Positions 1 through 6,388 of a stretch of DNA of 16,769 nucleotides are shown in pieces. Under the pieces are notes generated by a model. The model did no database searches, was not told the origin of the DNA, and was given only the letters and a program-made list of their open reading frames with translations. A program made the position numbers and the translations under genes. How positions within the stretch are numbered: position 1 is the first letter of the stretch; every line of letters begins with the position of its first letter. This DNA is from DATIVK01 sp035465955. Lineage in GTDB: Bacteria > Myxococcota > Myxococcia > Myxococcales > Anaeromyxobacteraceae. The DNA is taken from contig DATIVK010000171.1 in NCBI GenBank assembly GCA_035465955.1, positions 1-16,769 on the forward strand. Reading direction: 5' to 3'.

Positions 1-254
1 GCCTCCTTCAGCACCTTGAGGTGCTGGGAGACCGTGGACTGGGCGAGGGGGAGCTCGTCCACGATGTCGCCGCAGACGCACGCCTCGCGGCGAACGAGCA
101 GCCGCATGATCTGGACGCGCGCCGGGTGGCCGAGGGCCTTCGCGAGCTCGGCCAGCTGCTCGTCCGCCTCGGGTCCTTCGACGGGGCGAAGGTCGGGTCG
201 GACAGGCGGTGCGGTCCTCGGGGCGCAGGACTCTGTTCTCGCAGGTGACGCCAT
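1..254 (-). CDS. arsR: ArsR-family metalloregulator, C-terminus beyond window
   Basis: Reading the minus strand from the ATG at 254 gives 84 codons that run off the left edge, so only the N-terminal part is visible. After a Pro/Arg-rich leader of about 28 residues comes the ArsR winged-helix core: a dimerisation helix (ADEQLAELAKALGHPAR), the CVCGD metal-site motif (Cys59, Cys61), and the recognition helix (AQSTVSQHLKVLKEA). In characterised ArsR proteins a Cys-x-Cys at this place binds As(III)/Sb(III), and binding releases the repressor from DNA. The E. coli site has a third Cys three residues later, which is Val here. The gene diverges from the thioredoxin/CcdA/permease operon and very probably represses it from the inverted repeat at 309-324. 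The family call is safe; the inducer is inferred from the Cys pair and the neighbours. Confidence 0.88.
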   Translation of the reverse strand, partial: MASPARTESCAPRTAPPVRPDLRPVEGPEADEQLAELAKALGHPARVQIMRLLVRREACVCGDIVDELPLAQSTVSQHLKVLKE

Positions 255-298
255 GTGCGTCTTCTACGATAGGAGGCACGCGAGCGCAACGAGCGAGC

Positions 299-327
299 TT
301 GACAGCTCATCGTCAAAGAACGATACG
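299..327 (+). promoter_or_regulatory. Sigma70-like promoter with ArsR-type operator between -35 and -10
   Basis: A perfect TTGACA lies at 299-304 and GATACG at 322-327, exactly 17 bp apart. Between them is a perfect inverted repeat, ATCGT (309-313), six bases, ACGAT (320-324), the classical place for a repressor to block polymerase. A related ACGAT half-site lies at 266-270, next to the arsR start. Transcription would begin near 334, almost on the ATG at 336. Assigning the repeat to ArsR rests on the divergent neighbour. Confidence 0.55.
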
Positions 328-335
328 TGCCTCGC

Positions 336-758
336 ATGGCTTCAGCGAGTCCGAGCGTACCTGGCCGGCGCGTCACGGCGATGGCCGCGATGGTGCTGGT
401 CGCGACCCTGGGGTGTGGCGCGCCGCCCACGTCGCCCCCCGACCCCACGCAGGGTAGCCGTCCGAGTCGCTCGGGGTCGGCCGTGCCGCGCCTCGTCGAT
501 CTCGGCGCGGGCAAGTGCATCCCGTGCAAGGCGATGGCACCGATCCTCGCGCAGTTGCGCACCGACTTCGCGGGGCGGATGGAGGTGGTGTTCGTCGACG
601 TCTGGCTGAATCCAGACGCAGGGCAGCCGTACGGGATCCGCATGATCCCCACGCAGATCTTCTTCGGCCCTGATGGCCGCGAGCTCAGCCGTCACGAGGG
701 CTTCATGTCGCGAGAAGATGTCCTGGCTCGCTGGAAGTCGCACGGCTTCGTCTTCTGA
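336..758 (+). CDS. Thioredoxin-fold lipoprotein (CIPC active site), periplasmic
   Basis: This 140-residue protein starts with a lipoprotein-like export signal: Arg11-Arg12, a hydrophobic stretch, and Cys27 in the context ATLGC, a lipobox with Leu one position off the usual place. A Pro/Ser-rich linker follows. The thioredoxin fold has the redox pair Cys61-Ile-Pro-Cys64 (GKCIPCKAM) and the cis-proline loop (MIPTQ, Pro105). It is probably held on the outer face of a membrane and keeps a periplasmic substrate reduced. The next gene, only 4 bp away, encodes a CcdA-type membrane electron carrier, the usual electron source for such proteins. Start choice is uncertain: GTG 327 overlaps the putative -10, ATG 336 would be nearly leaderless, and ATG 381 would lose the basic residues of the signal. 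None has a clear ribosome binding site. Confidence 0.85.
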   Translation: MASASPSVPGRRVTAMAAMVLVATLGCGAPPTSPPDPTQGSRPSRSGSAVPRLVDLGAGKCIPCKAMAPILAQLRTDFAGRMEVVFVDVWLNPDAGQPYGIRMIPTQIFFGPDGRELSRHEGFMSREDVLARWKSHGFVF

Positions 759-762
759 CGCC

Positions 763-1464
763 ATGGTCGAGCTCCTCACGGCCATCGGCCGGGCCTTCGA
801 GGCCTCCGCGGCGCTCGCCGTCCCGGCTGCGTTCGCCTGGGGGGGACTCTCCGTCGCCCTGAGCCCGTGCCACCTCTCCAGCGTGCCGCTGGTCGTGGCG
901 TACATGAGCGGCGGCGGGGAGCTCCCTGCTGGACGGCGTGCGCTGTGGCTCTCCTCCGCGTTCGCGGGCGGCATCCTGACGAGCATCGCCCTGGTCGGCC
1001 TGGCGACCGCGGCAGCGGGCCGAATCGTGGGCGACGTGGGCCGGGTCGGGAACTGGCTCGTCGCGGCCCTCTTCTTCGCCGTGGGGCTGAACCTGGTCGG
1101 CGTGCTGCCGACGCCGGCGTACGCCCGCGCGTCCTGGGATGGGCGGCGGGGTCCCCTCGGCGCGCTCCTCCTCGGCCTGACCTTCGGAGTCGCGCTCGGC
1201 CCGTGCACCTTCGCGTTCATGGCCCCGTTGCTGGGCATCGCGTTCCGCGCGAGCGGGGCCGGTAGGGTCGCCTACGGCGCGCTGCTCGTCGCCCTCTATG
1301 GCCTCGGGCACGCCGCCGCGATCGTCTTCGCGGGCAGCTCCATCCAGTCCGTCAGCCGATGGCTCGCGTGGAGGAGCGGTGCGAGAGCGGTCGCGGTCGT
1401 GAAGGTGGTGGCCGGGGTCGCCGTGATGCTCGGCGGCGCGTACTTCCTCTGGACCGCGCTGTGA
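763..1464 (+). CDS. CcdA/DsbD-type transmembrane thiol electron carrier
   Basis: The ORF is open further upstream, but ATG 763, four bases after the preceding stop, fits family length at 233 residues. The protein is almost entirely hydrophobic with about six membrane helices. It carries the two signature cysteines of the CcdA/DsbD-beta family in paired motifs, LSPCHLSSVP (Cys36) and LGPCTFAFMAP (Cys148). In this family these cysteines relay electrons from cytoplasmic thioredoxin across the inner membrane to a periplasmic thioredoxin-like protein. The adjacent lipoprotein thioredoxin is the obvious acceptor, and the small cytoplasmic thioredoxin at the operon end is a possible donor. The usual cytochrome c maturation genes are absent here, so a role in c-type cytochrome assembly is less likely than service to this metalloid-type operon. 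Confidence 0.88.
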   Translation: MVELLTAIGRAFEASAALAVPAAFAWGGLSVALSPCHLSSVPLVVAYMSGGGELPAGRRALWLSSAFAGGILTSIALVGLATAAAGRIVGDVGRVGNWLVAALFFAVGLNLVGVLPTPAYARASWDGRRGPLGALLLGLTFGVALGPCTFAFMAPLLGIAFRASGAGRVAYGALLVALYGLGHAAAIVFAGSSIQSVSRWLAWRSGARAVAVVKVVAGVAVMLGGAYFLWTAL

Positions 1465-1480
1465 GCGGGCAGGAGTCGAG

Positions 1481-2635
1481 ATGGGACTCAAGGTGATCGA
1501 GACCTCCACGAACGGCGGGGCGTGCTGCGCGAAGTCCAACGCGGCCCCTTCCGGTGCACCTCGGGCGTGCTGCGCGGCGGCGGGGGACGTGCCGGCGGCG
1601 CGGTCGGCTGAGGCTCGGTCCGTCGGTGGGACGATCGCATACCTGGCTGCCGGGCTCGTCGCGTGGACGGCCGCGTACCTCGCGGTGCTCCCACTGTCGC
1701 GCTTCCTGGCCTTCCGAGCCCTTGGGCTCTCGCCCGGATCACACCTCGGCGAGGCGGTCGCCTTCTTCCTGTACGACACGCCCAAGGTGCTCCTCCTGCT
1801 CACCCTCATCGTCCTCCTCGTGGGCATCGTCCGCTCGTTCTTCACGCCGGAGCGCACCCGGGCCCTGCTCGCCGGCAGACGCGAGTCGGTCGGGAACGTG
1901 CTGGCGGCGCTCCTCGGAACGGTGACCCCCTTCTGCTCATGCTCGGCCGTCCCGCTCTTCATCGGCTTCGTCGAGGTGGGGATCCCGCTCGGCGTCACGC
2001 TCTCGTTCCTCGTCTCGGCGCCGATGGTGAACGAGGTGGCGCTCATCCTGCTCTTCGGCCTCTTCGGCTGGAAGGTGGCGGCGCTCTACCTGGCGACCGG
2101 CCTGCTCGTCGCGATCGTCTCGGGCTTCGTGCTCGGCCGGATGAGGCTCGAGCGCTTCGTGGAGCCCTGGGTCTACGAGTCGATGAACGCGAGCGCGACC
2201 TTCGAGAGGGAGCGGCTCGGCTTCGTCGGGCGGGTGGGGAAGGGGATGGAGGCCGTCCGGGACATCGTGGGGAAGGTCTGGCCCTGGGTGGTCCTGGGGA
2301 TCGCCGTCGGCGCGGGCATCCACGGGTACGTGCCGGAGGGGTTCCTCGCCTCGGTCATGGGGCGGTCGGCCTGGTGGTCCGTTCCGTTGGCGGTCGTCAT
2401 CGGCGTCCCGATGTACTCGAACGCAGCCGGGATCATCCCCGTGGTCCAGGCCCTGCTGGGCAAGGGCGCCGCGCTGGGGACGGTGCTGGCCTTCATGATG
2501 TCGGTGATCGCGCTCTCGCTGCCCGAGATGATCATCCTTCGCAAGGTGCTCAAGCCCCGCCTCATCGCGACCTTCGTAGGAGTGGTGGCGGGCGGCATCT
2601 TGCTGGTGGGGTGGCTGTTCAACGCGGTGATGTGA
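1481..2635 (+). CDS. ArsP/DUF318-family permease with N-terminal Cys-Cys pairs
   Basis: A 384-residue polytopic permease with a CAGGAG ribosome site before ATG 1481. The N-terminal 45 or so residues are hydrophilic and hold two vicinal cysteine pairs (Cys15-Cys16, Cys30-Cys31). The core has the family's TPFCSCSAVPLF motif (Cys152, Cys154), then SAPMVNEVALIL and MYSNAAGIIPV in the second half, which matches the ArsP_1/DUF318 permeases. Characterised ArsP members export trivalent organoarsenicals such as methylarsenite; many DUF318 proteins have no known substrate. The divergent ArsR and flanking thioredoxins point to a thiophilic metalloid. The Cys pairs look like a metalloid-capturing tail, but this is inference. 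The downstream small thioredoxin starts 11 bp after this stop, so the two are co-transcribed. Confidence 0.87.
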   Translation: MGLKVIETSTNGGACCAKSNAAPSGAPRACCAAAGDVPAARSAEARSVGGTIAYLAAGLVAWTAAYLAVLPLSRFLAFRALGLSPGSHLGEAVAFFLYDTPKVLLLLTLIVLLVGIVRSFFTPERTRALLAGRRESVGNVLAALLGTVTPFCSCSAVPLFIGFVEVGIPLGVTLSFLVSAPMVNEVALILLFGLFGWKVAALYLATGLLVAIVSGFVLGRMRLERFVEPWVYESMNASATFERERLGFVGRVGKGMEAVRDIVGKVWPWVVLGIAVGAGIHGYVPEGFLASVMGRSAWWSVPLAVVIGVPMYSNAAGIIPVVQALLGKGAALGTVLAFMMSVIALSLPEMIILRKVLKPRLIATFVGVVAGGILLVGWLFNAVM

Positions 2636-2646
2636 GGAGGCGCGAC

Positions 2647-2892
2647 GTGAAGATCCAGGTGCTGGGGACCGGCTGTGCGAAGTGCAAGCAGCTCACGGCC
2701 AACGCGGAGAAGGCGATCGCGGAGCTGGGGCTGGGCGTCCCCGTCGAGAAGGTCGAGGACGTCCGCGAGATCATGAAGTTCAAGGTGATGTCCACGCCGG
2801 CGCTCGTCGTGGACGGGGTGGTCAGGTCGGCGGGAAAGCTCCTCGCGCCGGAAGCGGTGAAGCAGATCCTGGCGGACTCGGGCGGCCGATGA
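2647..2892 (+). CDS. Small thioredoxin-like protein (redox-active disulfide protein 2 type)
   Basis: An 81-residue cytoplasmic protein starting at GTG 2647, with a strong GAGGAGG ribosome site overlapping the end of the permease gene. It opens with a short strand (MKIQVLGTG) leading into Cys10-Ala-Lys-Cys13, then a helix and a VMSTPALVVDG segment holding the cis-proline. This layout matches the minimal glutaredoxin-size thioredoxins annotated as redox-active disulfide protein 2. In several bacteria these sit beside DUF318 permeases and ArsR regulators, as here. Its likely partner is the permease or the metalloid itself, through its dithiol. No signal peptide is present, so it is topologically separate from the lipoprotein thioredoxin at the operon start. 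Confidence 0.88.
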   Translation: MKIQVLGTGCAKCKQLTANAEKAIAELGLGVPVEKVEDVREIMKFKVMSTPALVVDGVVRSAGKLLAPEAVKQILADSGGR

Positions 2893-2931
2893 CCGGGGAG
2901 AGCCTGCAGCACCTGTAGAGGCGCCATCGCG

Positions 2932-3357
2932 TCAGTGGTGCAGCGCCTCCCGGATCCCGGCGCGGAGCCGCTCCTCCCGCGCTCGAAGCTCCGGCGTGAG
3001 CTCGGCGCCGAAGTCCTCGGCCTCGAAGATCGGGCGCAGCTCGAGCTCGGCTCCCGCGCCGAAGGGAGCGCGCTTCGCCCAGGTCACGGCCTCGTCGAGA
3101 TCCTTCACCTGCCAGATCCAGTAGCCGGCGGCGAGCTCCGTCGTCGCGCCGAAGGGGCCGTCGATGACGGTCGGCTCCTTCCCGGAGAAGCGGATTCGCT
3201 TTCCGCGCGACGAGGGGCGCAGGCCTTCGCCGGCGAGCATGACGCCCGCCTCCGCGAGCTGCTCGTTGAAGGCCCCCATCTCGGCCAGATCCCGCTCCTT
3301 CGGCATCGCGCCGCGCTCCGACTCCTCGCTCGCCTTCACGATCACCATGACGCGCAT
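2932..3357 (-). CDS. YciI/DGPF-family protein
   Basis: This 141-residue protein starts at ATG 3357 behind a GGGAGAAG ribosome site. The sequence begins MRVMVIVKASEESE and contains the DGPF motif (VIDGPFGATTELAAGYWIW) typical of the longer YciI-like proteins, a ferredoxin-like alpha/beta dimer fold. These are often found beside ECF sigma factors, but none is visible here. No enzymatic activity is established for most members. The gene is convergent with the thioredoxin operon (39 bp between stops) and divergent from the DUF1847 gene. An open frame continues upstream of this ATG, but that part lacks family similarity and a ribosome site. Confidence 0.88.
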   Translation of the reverse strand: MRVMVIVKASEESERGAMPKERDLAEMGAFNEQLAEAGVMLAGEGLRPSSRGKRIRFSGKEPTVIDGPFGATTELAAGYWIWQVKDLDEAVTWAKRAPFGAGAELELRPIFEAEDFGAELTPELRAREERLRAGIREALHH

Positions 3358-3556
3358 CGGGCTTCTCCCTTCGCATGAGGGACGGCAGGGAGAGGGTCTA
3401 GTCGGGGGCGCGCGAACGGCACGGGATCCGGCCGCGGCCCGGTCGGGGCGTGGAAACGGCCGTTGGCGACGGGGCCTGATGCGGCGCGACGGAGCCCTGG
3501 CCCCACGAAACCGTCCGGCGGTTCCTGGCTCGAACCCCTGCATGCCTGGGACAGGG
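3358..3556. other. Divergent intergenic region with small palindromes
   Basis: About 200 bp between the divergent yciI-like and DUF1847 genes. It holds a perfect 10-bp palindrome AACGGCCGTT (3455-3464). Two overlapping hairpins follow that cannot form together: AACCG/CGGTT (3509-3523) and GGTTC/GAACC (3520-3536). No convincing -35/-10 pair was found. These may be operator or leader structures, but short palindromes are common in GC-rich DNA, so the regulatory role is only a possibility. Confidence 0.3.
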
Positions 3557-4258
3557 ATGACGCCTCCGCGCACCGACCCCGCCGCACCCTCGACCGAGCG
3601 CTCCGGAGAGCGGGGCTCGAGGGGCGACGCGCCTGCGAGGGAGCCACGTCCCACGCCGAGCTACGGGTGCCTCCACTGCGCGACCGCCGCGAGCTTCAAG
3701 GGGGAGACGGCGCGGATGCCGTCGACCTGCCCGACGCGGACCCACCCGGAGATCGCCGGGGACGCGAAGCCCTACCTGCCGGACGAGCGGCTGCGGCTCA
3801 TGCGCGCGGCCGACGCCACCCCGTTCGACGAGGCCGGCCGGCTCCGCACCCGGGTCGATGAGCTGATCGCGTTCGCCCGCGCCAGGGGGATGCGCCGGGT
3901 CGGCGTCGCGTTCTGCGTGTCACTGATCCGCGAGGCGCAGGCGCTGGGGCGGCGGCTCCAGGCGGAGGGGCTGGAGGCGGCGCTCGTCTGCTGCAGGGTC
4001 GGCGCGATCGACTACTCGCAGATCGGGCTGACGAAGGCGCACCCCGAGAGGTTCGCCGCCAGCTGCAACCCCGTGGCGCAGGCGAGGCTCCTCGACGAGG
4101 CGCGCGTGGACCTGGTCGTCCAGGTCGGGCTCTGCATCGGCCACGACCTGATCCTCCAGGAAGAGTGCGAGGCGCCGGTCACGACCCTCGTCGTGAAGGA
4201 CCGCGCGCTCGACCACCACCCGGTGAAGGCGCTCCGCGACGCGCCCCCGGGGACGTGA
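3557..4258 (+). CDS. DUF1847 Cys-rich putative metal-binding protein
   Basis: The protein matches the DUF1847 family. Its N-terminal metal-binding-like motif is YGCLHC (Cys38, Cys41) followed by MPSTCP (Cys58). An alpha/beta region (RRVGVAFCVSLIREAQ) and several further conserved-looking cysteines follow, in LVCCRVG, SCNPVAQ and GLCIGHD. Family members are annotated as predicted metal-binding proteins of unknown function. The start is uncertain: ATG 3557 gives 233 residues, and ATG 3542 or 3479 would lengthen a low-complexity Pro/Arg/Ser-rich leader. That leader of about 35 residues before the first Cys is longer than I expect for the family, so a start not visible as ATG is also possible. 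It stands alone, with no operon partner in the same direction nearby. Confidence 0.82.
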   Translation: MTPPRTDPAAPSTERSGERGSRGDAPAREPRPTPSYGCLHCATAASFKGETARMPSTCPTRTHPEIAGDAKPYLPDERLRLMRAADATPFDEAGRLRTRVDELIAFARARGMRRVGVAFCVSLIREAQALGRRLQAEGLEAALVCCRVGAIDYSQIGLTKAHPERFAASCNPVAQARLLDEARVDLVVQVGLCIGHDLILQEECEAPVTTLVVKDRALDHHPVKALRDAPPGT

Positions 4259-4317
4259 AGGGCCCGACGCCGACGCCAGCGCCGCACGCGCCTCCGACCC
4301 GCCTACGGGGGGTGGGC

Positions 4318-4346
4318 TCGACTTCCCGCGCAGAACAGCGTACTGA
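4318..4346 (+). promoter_or_regulatory. Weak candidate promoter for the cold-shock gene
   Basis: TCGACT (4318-4323) resembles a -35 box in four of six positions. It is exactly 17 bp from TACTGA (4341-4346), a poor -10. It would place the start near 4353 and give a leader of roughly 75 nt, consistent with the long untranslated leaders of cold-shock genes. The spacing is the main support; the boxes themselves are weak. Confidence 0.25.
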
Positions 4347-4352
4347 AGCGCC

Positions 4353-4398
4353 TCCCCAATCCCACTCTGGGCGGGACCGAGCGGCCTTTCTCCGCTCG
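4353..4398 (+). promoter_or_regulatory. Tandem stem-loops in the cold-shock gene leader
   Basis: Two hairpins stand back to back just upstream of the csp start. The first pairs TCCC..CCCA (4353-4364) with TGGG.GGGA (4368-4376) around a 3-base loop, with a small asymmetric bulge. The second is a perfect 7-bp stem, CGAGCGG (4378-4384) with CCGCTCG (4392-4398), around a pyrimidine-rich 7-base loop. No U-run follows, so neither is a terminator. The segment 4399-4429 that follows is purine-rich (GAGAGAAGAAACGAG) and unpaired. Confidence 0.45.
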
Positions 4399-4429
4399 CG
4401 TACGAGAGAAGAAACGAGTTCATCTGTAG

Positions 4430-4633
4430 ATGGCTACCGGTACCGTGAAGTGGTTCAATGATGCGCAGGGCTTCGGCTTCATCACGCAGGATGGCGGTGG
4501 CGAGGACGTCTTCTGCCACCACACCGCGATCAACGCCGAGGGCTTCCGCACCCTCGCCGAGGGCCAGAAGGTGGAGTTCGACGTGACCAAGGGTCCCAAG
4601 GGGCTCCAGGCCGCGAACGTTCGCCCGTCGTAG
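4430..4633 (+). CDS. Cold-shock protein, CspA family
   Basis: A 67-residue single cold-shock domain, full length for CspA-type RNA chaperones. It begins MATGTVKWFNDAQGFGFI, containing RNP1 (GFGFI), and has RNP2 as EDVFCHHTAI. The aromatic nucleic-acid-binding face is intact, but RNP2 has Cys where Val is commonest (VFVH). These proteins bind single-stranded RNA/DNA and melt secondary structure. It is monocistronic: structured leader upstream and an intrinsic terminator 24 bp after the TAG stop. No strong Shine-Dalgarno is adjacent to the ATG; the purine-rich stretch at 4403-4417 is the nearest candidate. Confidence 0.96.
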   Translation: MATGTVKWFNDAQGFGFITQDGGGEDVFCHHTAINAEGFRTLAEGQKVEFDVTKGPKGLQAANVRPS

Positions 4634-4657
4634 TCCGCTTCACACTGAAGAGTCTGG

Positions 4658-4690
4658 AAGCCCGGCCTCCCGAGGCCGGGCTTCTTCGTG
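4658..4690 (+). terminator. Rho-independent terminator of the cold-shock gene
   Basis: A perfect 12-bp inverted repeat, AAGCCCGGCCTC (4658-4669) and GAGGCCGGGCTT (4672-4683), separated by only two bases. It is followed by the T-rich CTTCGTG. Sterically the top pairs open to make a larger loop. Position right after the csp stop supports the call. Confidence 0.85.
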
Positions 4691-4790
4691 TGTGCGGCCG
4701 ACGCGGAGGGCCGCCGGCCCGGTTATCTCCTCGACGCCAGGGTCGGGGAACGAGCCGGTCCGAATCGCGATCCCGGCGGAGGACGAGAAC

Positions 4791-5405
4791 ATGCCCAGGA
4801 TCGTCGTGAACGCATTCCTGACCCTGGACGGCGTCATGCAGGCTCCCGGCGGTCCCGACGAGGACCGCGAGGGGGGCTTCCCTCACGGAGGCTGGCAGGC
4901 CCCTTACGCCGACGACGCCGTCTTCGGGAAGGTCACCGAGGGGTTCTCCGATGCCGACGGCTTCCTGCTCGGGCGCAAGACGTACGACATCTTCGCCAGC
5001 TACTGGCCCAAGGTCACCGACCCCAATGACCCCATCGCGGCCGCGCTCAACTCCAGGCCGAAGTACGTCGTGTCGCGCAGCCTGGAGCGCGTCGCCTGGA
5101 ACAACTCCAGCCTGATCAAGGGGGACGTGGTCGCCGCGCTCCGGACGCTCAGGGCGCAGCCCGGCCGGACGGTGCAGACCTGGGGCAGCACCGAGCTGCT
5201 CCAGACCCTGATGACGAACGACCTGATCGACGAGTACCGCCTGTTCGTCTTCCCGGTGGTGTTGGGTGCAGGGAAGAGGCTCTTCGGCAGCGGCACGGTC
5301 CCGATGGCGCTCCGGCGAATGGAGCCGGTCACGACCGGCGAGAGCGCGACGTACTACCGGCTCGAGCGCGCCGGGAAGCCGGAGTACGGTCGGATGGGCG
5401 CCTGA
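4791..5405 (+). CDS. RibD C-terminal/DHFR-like reductase family protein
   Basis: A 204-residue cytoplasmic protein starting at ATG 4791 after GCGGAGGACGAG. Family marks of the YwjB/YyaP-like dihydrofolate-reductase fold are the N-terminal strand MPRIVVNAFLTLDGVMQAP, the FLLGRKTYDIFA motif, the WGSTELLQTL nucleotide-loop region, and the closing VVLGAGKRLF. These proteins share the fold of RibD's reductase domain and bacterial DHFR and probably use NAD(P)H, but most have no assigned substrate. The gene appears to stand alone. Its last 77 bp overlap the 3' end of the convergent LysR gene. Confidence 0.9.
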   Translation: MPRIVVNAFLTLDGVMQAPGGPDEDREGGFPHGGWQAPYADDAVFGKVTEGFSDADGFLLGRKTYDIFASYWPKVTDPNDPIAAALNSRPKYVVSRSLERVAWNNSSLIKGDVVAALRTLRAQPGRTVQTWGSTELLQTLMTNDLIDEYRLFVFPVVLGAGKRLFGSGTVPMALRRMEPVTTGESATYYRLERAGKPEYGRMGA

Positions 5406-6339
5406 GGAGGGCGCTCACGCCGCGTTCGAGAAGGTCGGGGGCTGGACCCGCCAGCTCCCGCGCGACGTCCACGAAGGCGCGGAAGGCCGGGGAGACCTGC
5501 GCGCGGCTCGGGAAGTACAGGAAGAACCCCGGCACCGACGCCGCGTACGGCTCCAGCAGCACCCGCAGCCTCCCGGCCGCGAGGTCCTCCGCGATCAGGG
5601 GCTCGTAGGCGTAGGTCAGCCCCACGCCGGCCTTCGCCATCCGGAGCATCAGGCTCCCATCGTTGGTCGACACGGGGCCCCGCACGGGCACGCGCCAGGT
5701 GCGCTTGCCGCGCTCCAGCTCCCACGCGTAGCGGGCCGCGCCCGGCGTCGACTGGATGCAGAGGCAGTCGTGCTGGAGGAGGTCCTCGGGGCGCTGGGGC
5801 GTCCCGTGCCGGGCCAGGTAGGAAGGGGAGCCGGCCACCACGAAGCGGCCCGGGGGCGTGAGCCGCACCTGGACCATGTCCCGCTCGATCGCCTCGGCGA
5901 GCCGGATGCCGCCGTCGAGCCCCTCGGCGACGATGTTGACGAAGTGGTTCTCCGCCCGGACGTCGAGCTCCACGCGGGGGTGGCGCTCGAGGAACCGGGG
6001 GATGAGCCGGTCGAGGATCAGCGGCACGGCGATGGCCGGCACCGACAGGCGGACGCGGCCGGTGATCTCGCCCGGCCGCGCCGTCACCGTCCTGAGCGCC
6101 TCGAGCGCCTGATCGACGGCGGCGCCCGAGTGCTCGAGGAGCCGCTGGCCGGCGTCGGTGAGCGCCACCGTCCGCGACGTCCGGGTGAGGAGCGCCACGC
6201 CGAGCCGGGACTCGAGCTGCCGGACCGACTGGCTCAGCGCCGAGGTCGAGACGCCGAGGTGGCGGGCCGCCGCGGCGAAGCTGCGGCGCCGGGCGACCGC
6301 CAGGAACCCGTTGAGCGCGTTGAGGGGCGTGTAGGCCAT
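5329..6339 (-). CDS. LysR-family transcriptional regulator
   Basis: A 336-residue regulator from ATG 6339 with a TAGGAAAG ribosome site. The N-terminal winged helix-turn-helix (LNALNGFLAVARRRSFAAAARHLGVSTSALSQ, written here only to show the pattern; key part SFAAAARHLGVSTSALSQ) is followed by a periplasmic-binding-protein-like effector domain (RVRLSVPAIAVPLIL onward). The last 30 or so residues, after ELAGPAPDLLE, are basic and Arg/Ser-rich. They come mostly from the part overlapping the DHFR-like gene, so the tail may be an accident of a missing stop. It lies 49 bp downstream of the aldo-keto reductase gene in the same direction, so it may be co-transcribed with the two oxidoreductases and regulate them. 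The inducer is unknown. Confidence 0.93.
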   Translation of the reverse strand: MAYTPLNALNGFLAVARRRSFAAAARHLGVSTSALSQSVRQLESRLGVALLTRTSRTVALTDAGQRLLEHSGAAVDQALEALRTVTARPGEITGRVRLSVPAIAVPLILDRLIPRFLERHPRVELDVRAENHFVNIVAEGLDGGIRLAEAIERDMVQVRLTPPGRFVVAGSPSYLARHGTPQRPEDLLQHDCLCIQSTPGAARYAWELERGKRTWRVPVRGPVSTNDGSLMLRMAKAGVGLTYAYEPLIAEDLAAGRLRVLLEPYAASVPGFFLYFPSRAQVSPAFRAFVDVARELAGPAPDLLERGVSALLRRPSDRTPASRRARAGSTSRSRRS

Positions 6340-6388
6340 CGTGAAGCTTTCCTACATGACCCCCGCGCGCGCCGCCACGCCCCTCCCT

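Noticed and set aside
1663..2892. A 409-codon frame ending in the mini-thioredoxin
   Set aside because: Only the last 81 codons are protein-like. The rest lies out of frame within the permease gene. GTG 2647 with GAGGAGG is the true start.
3509..3540. tRNA-like T-arm (GGTTCGAGCC on the minus strand)
   Set aside because: The stem flanking the TTCGAGC loop does not pair beyond one base pair, and no acceptor stem or anticodon arm could be found around it.
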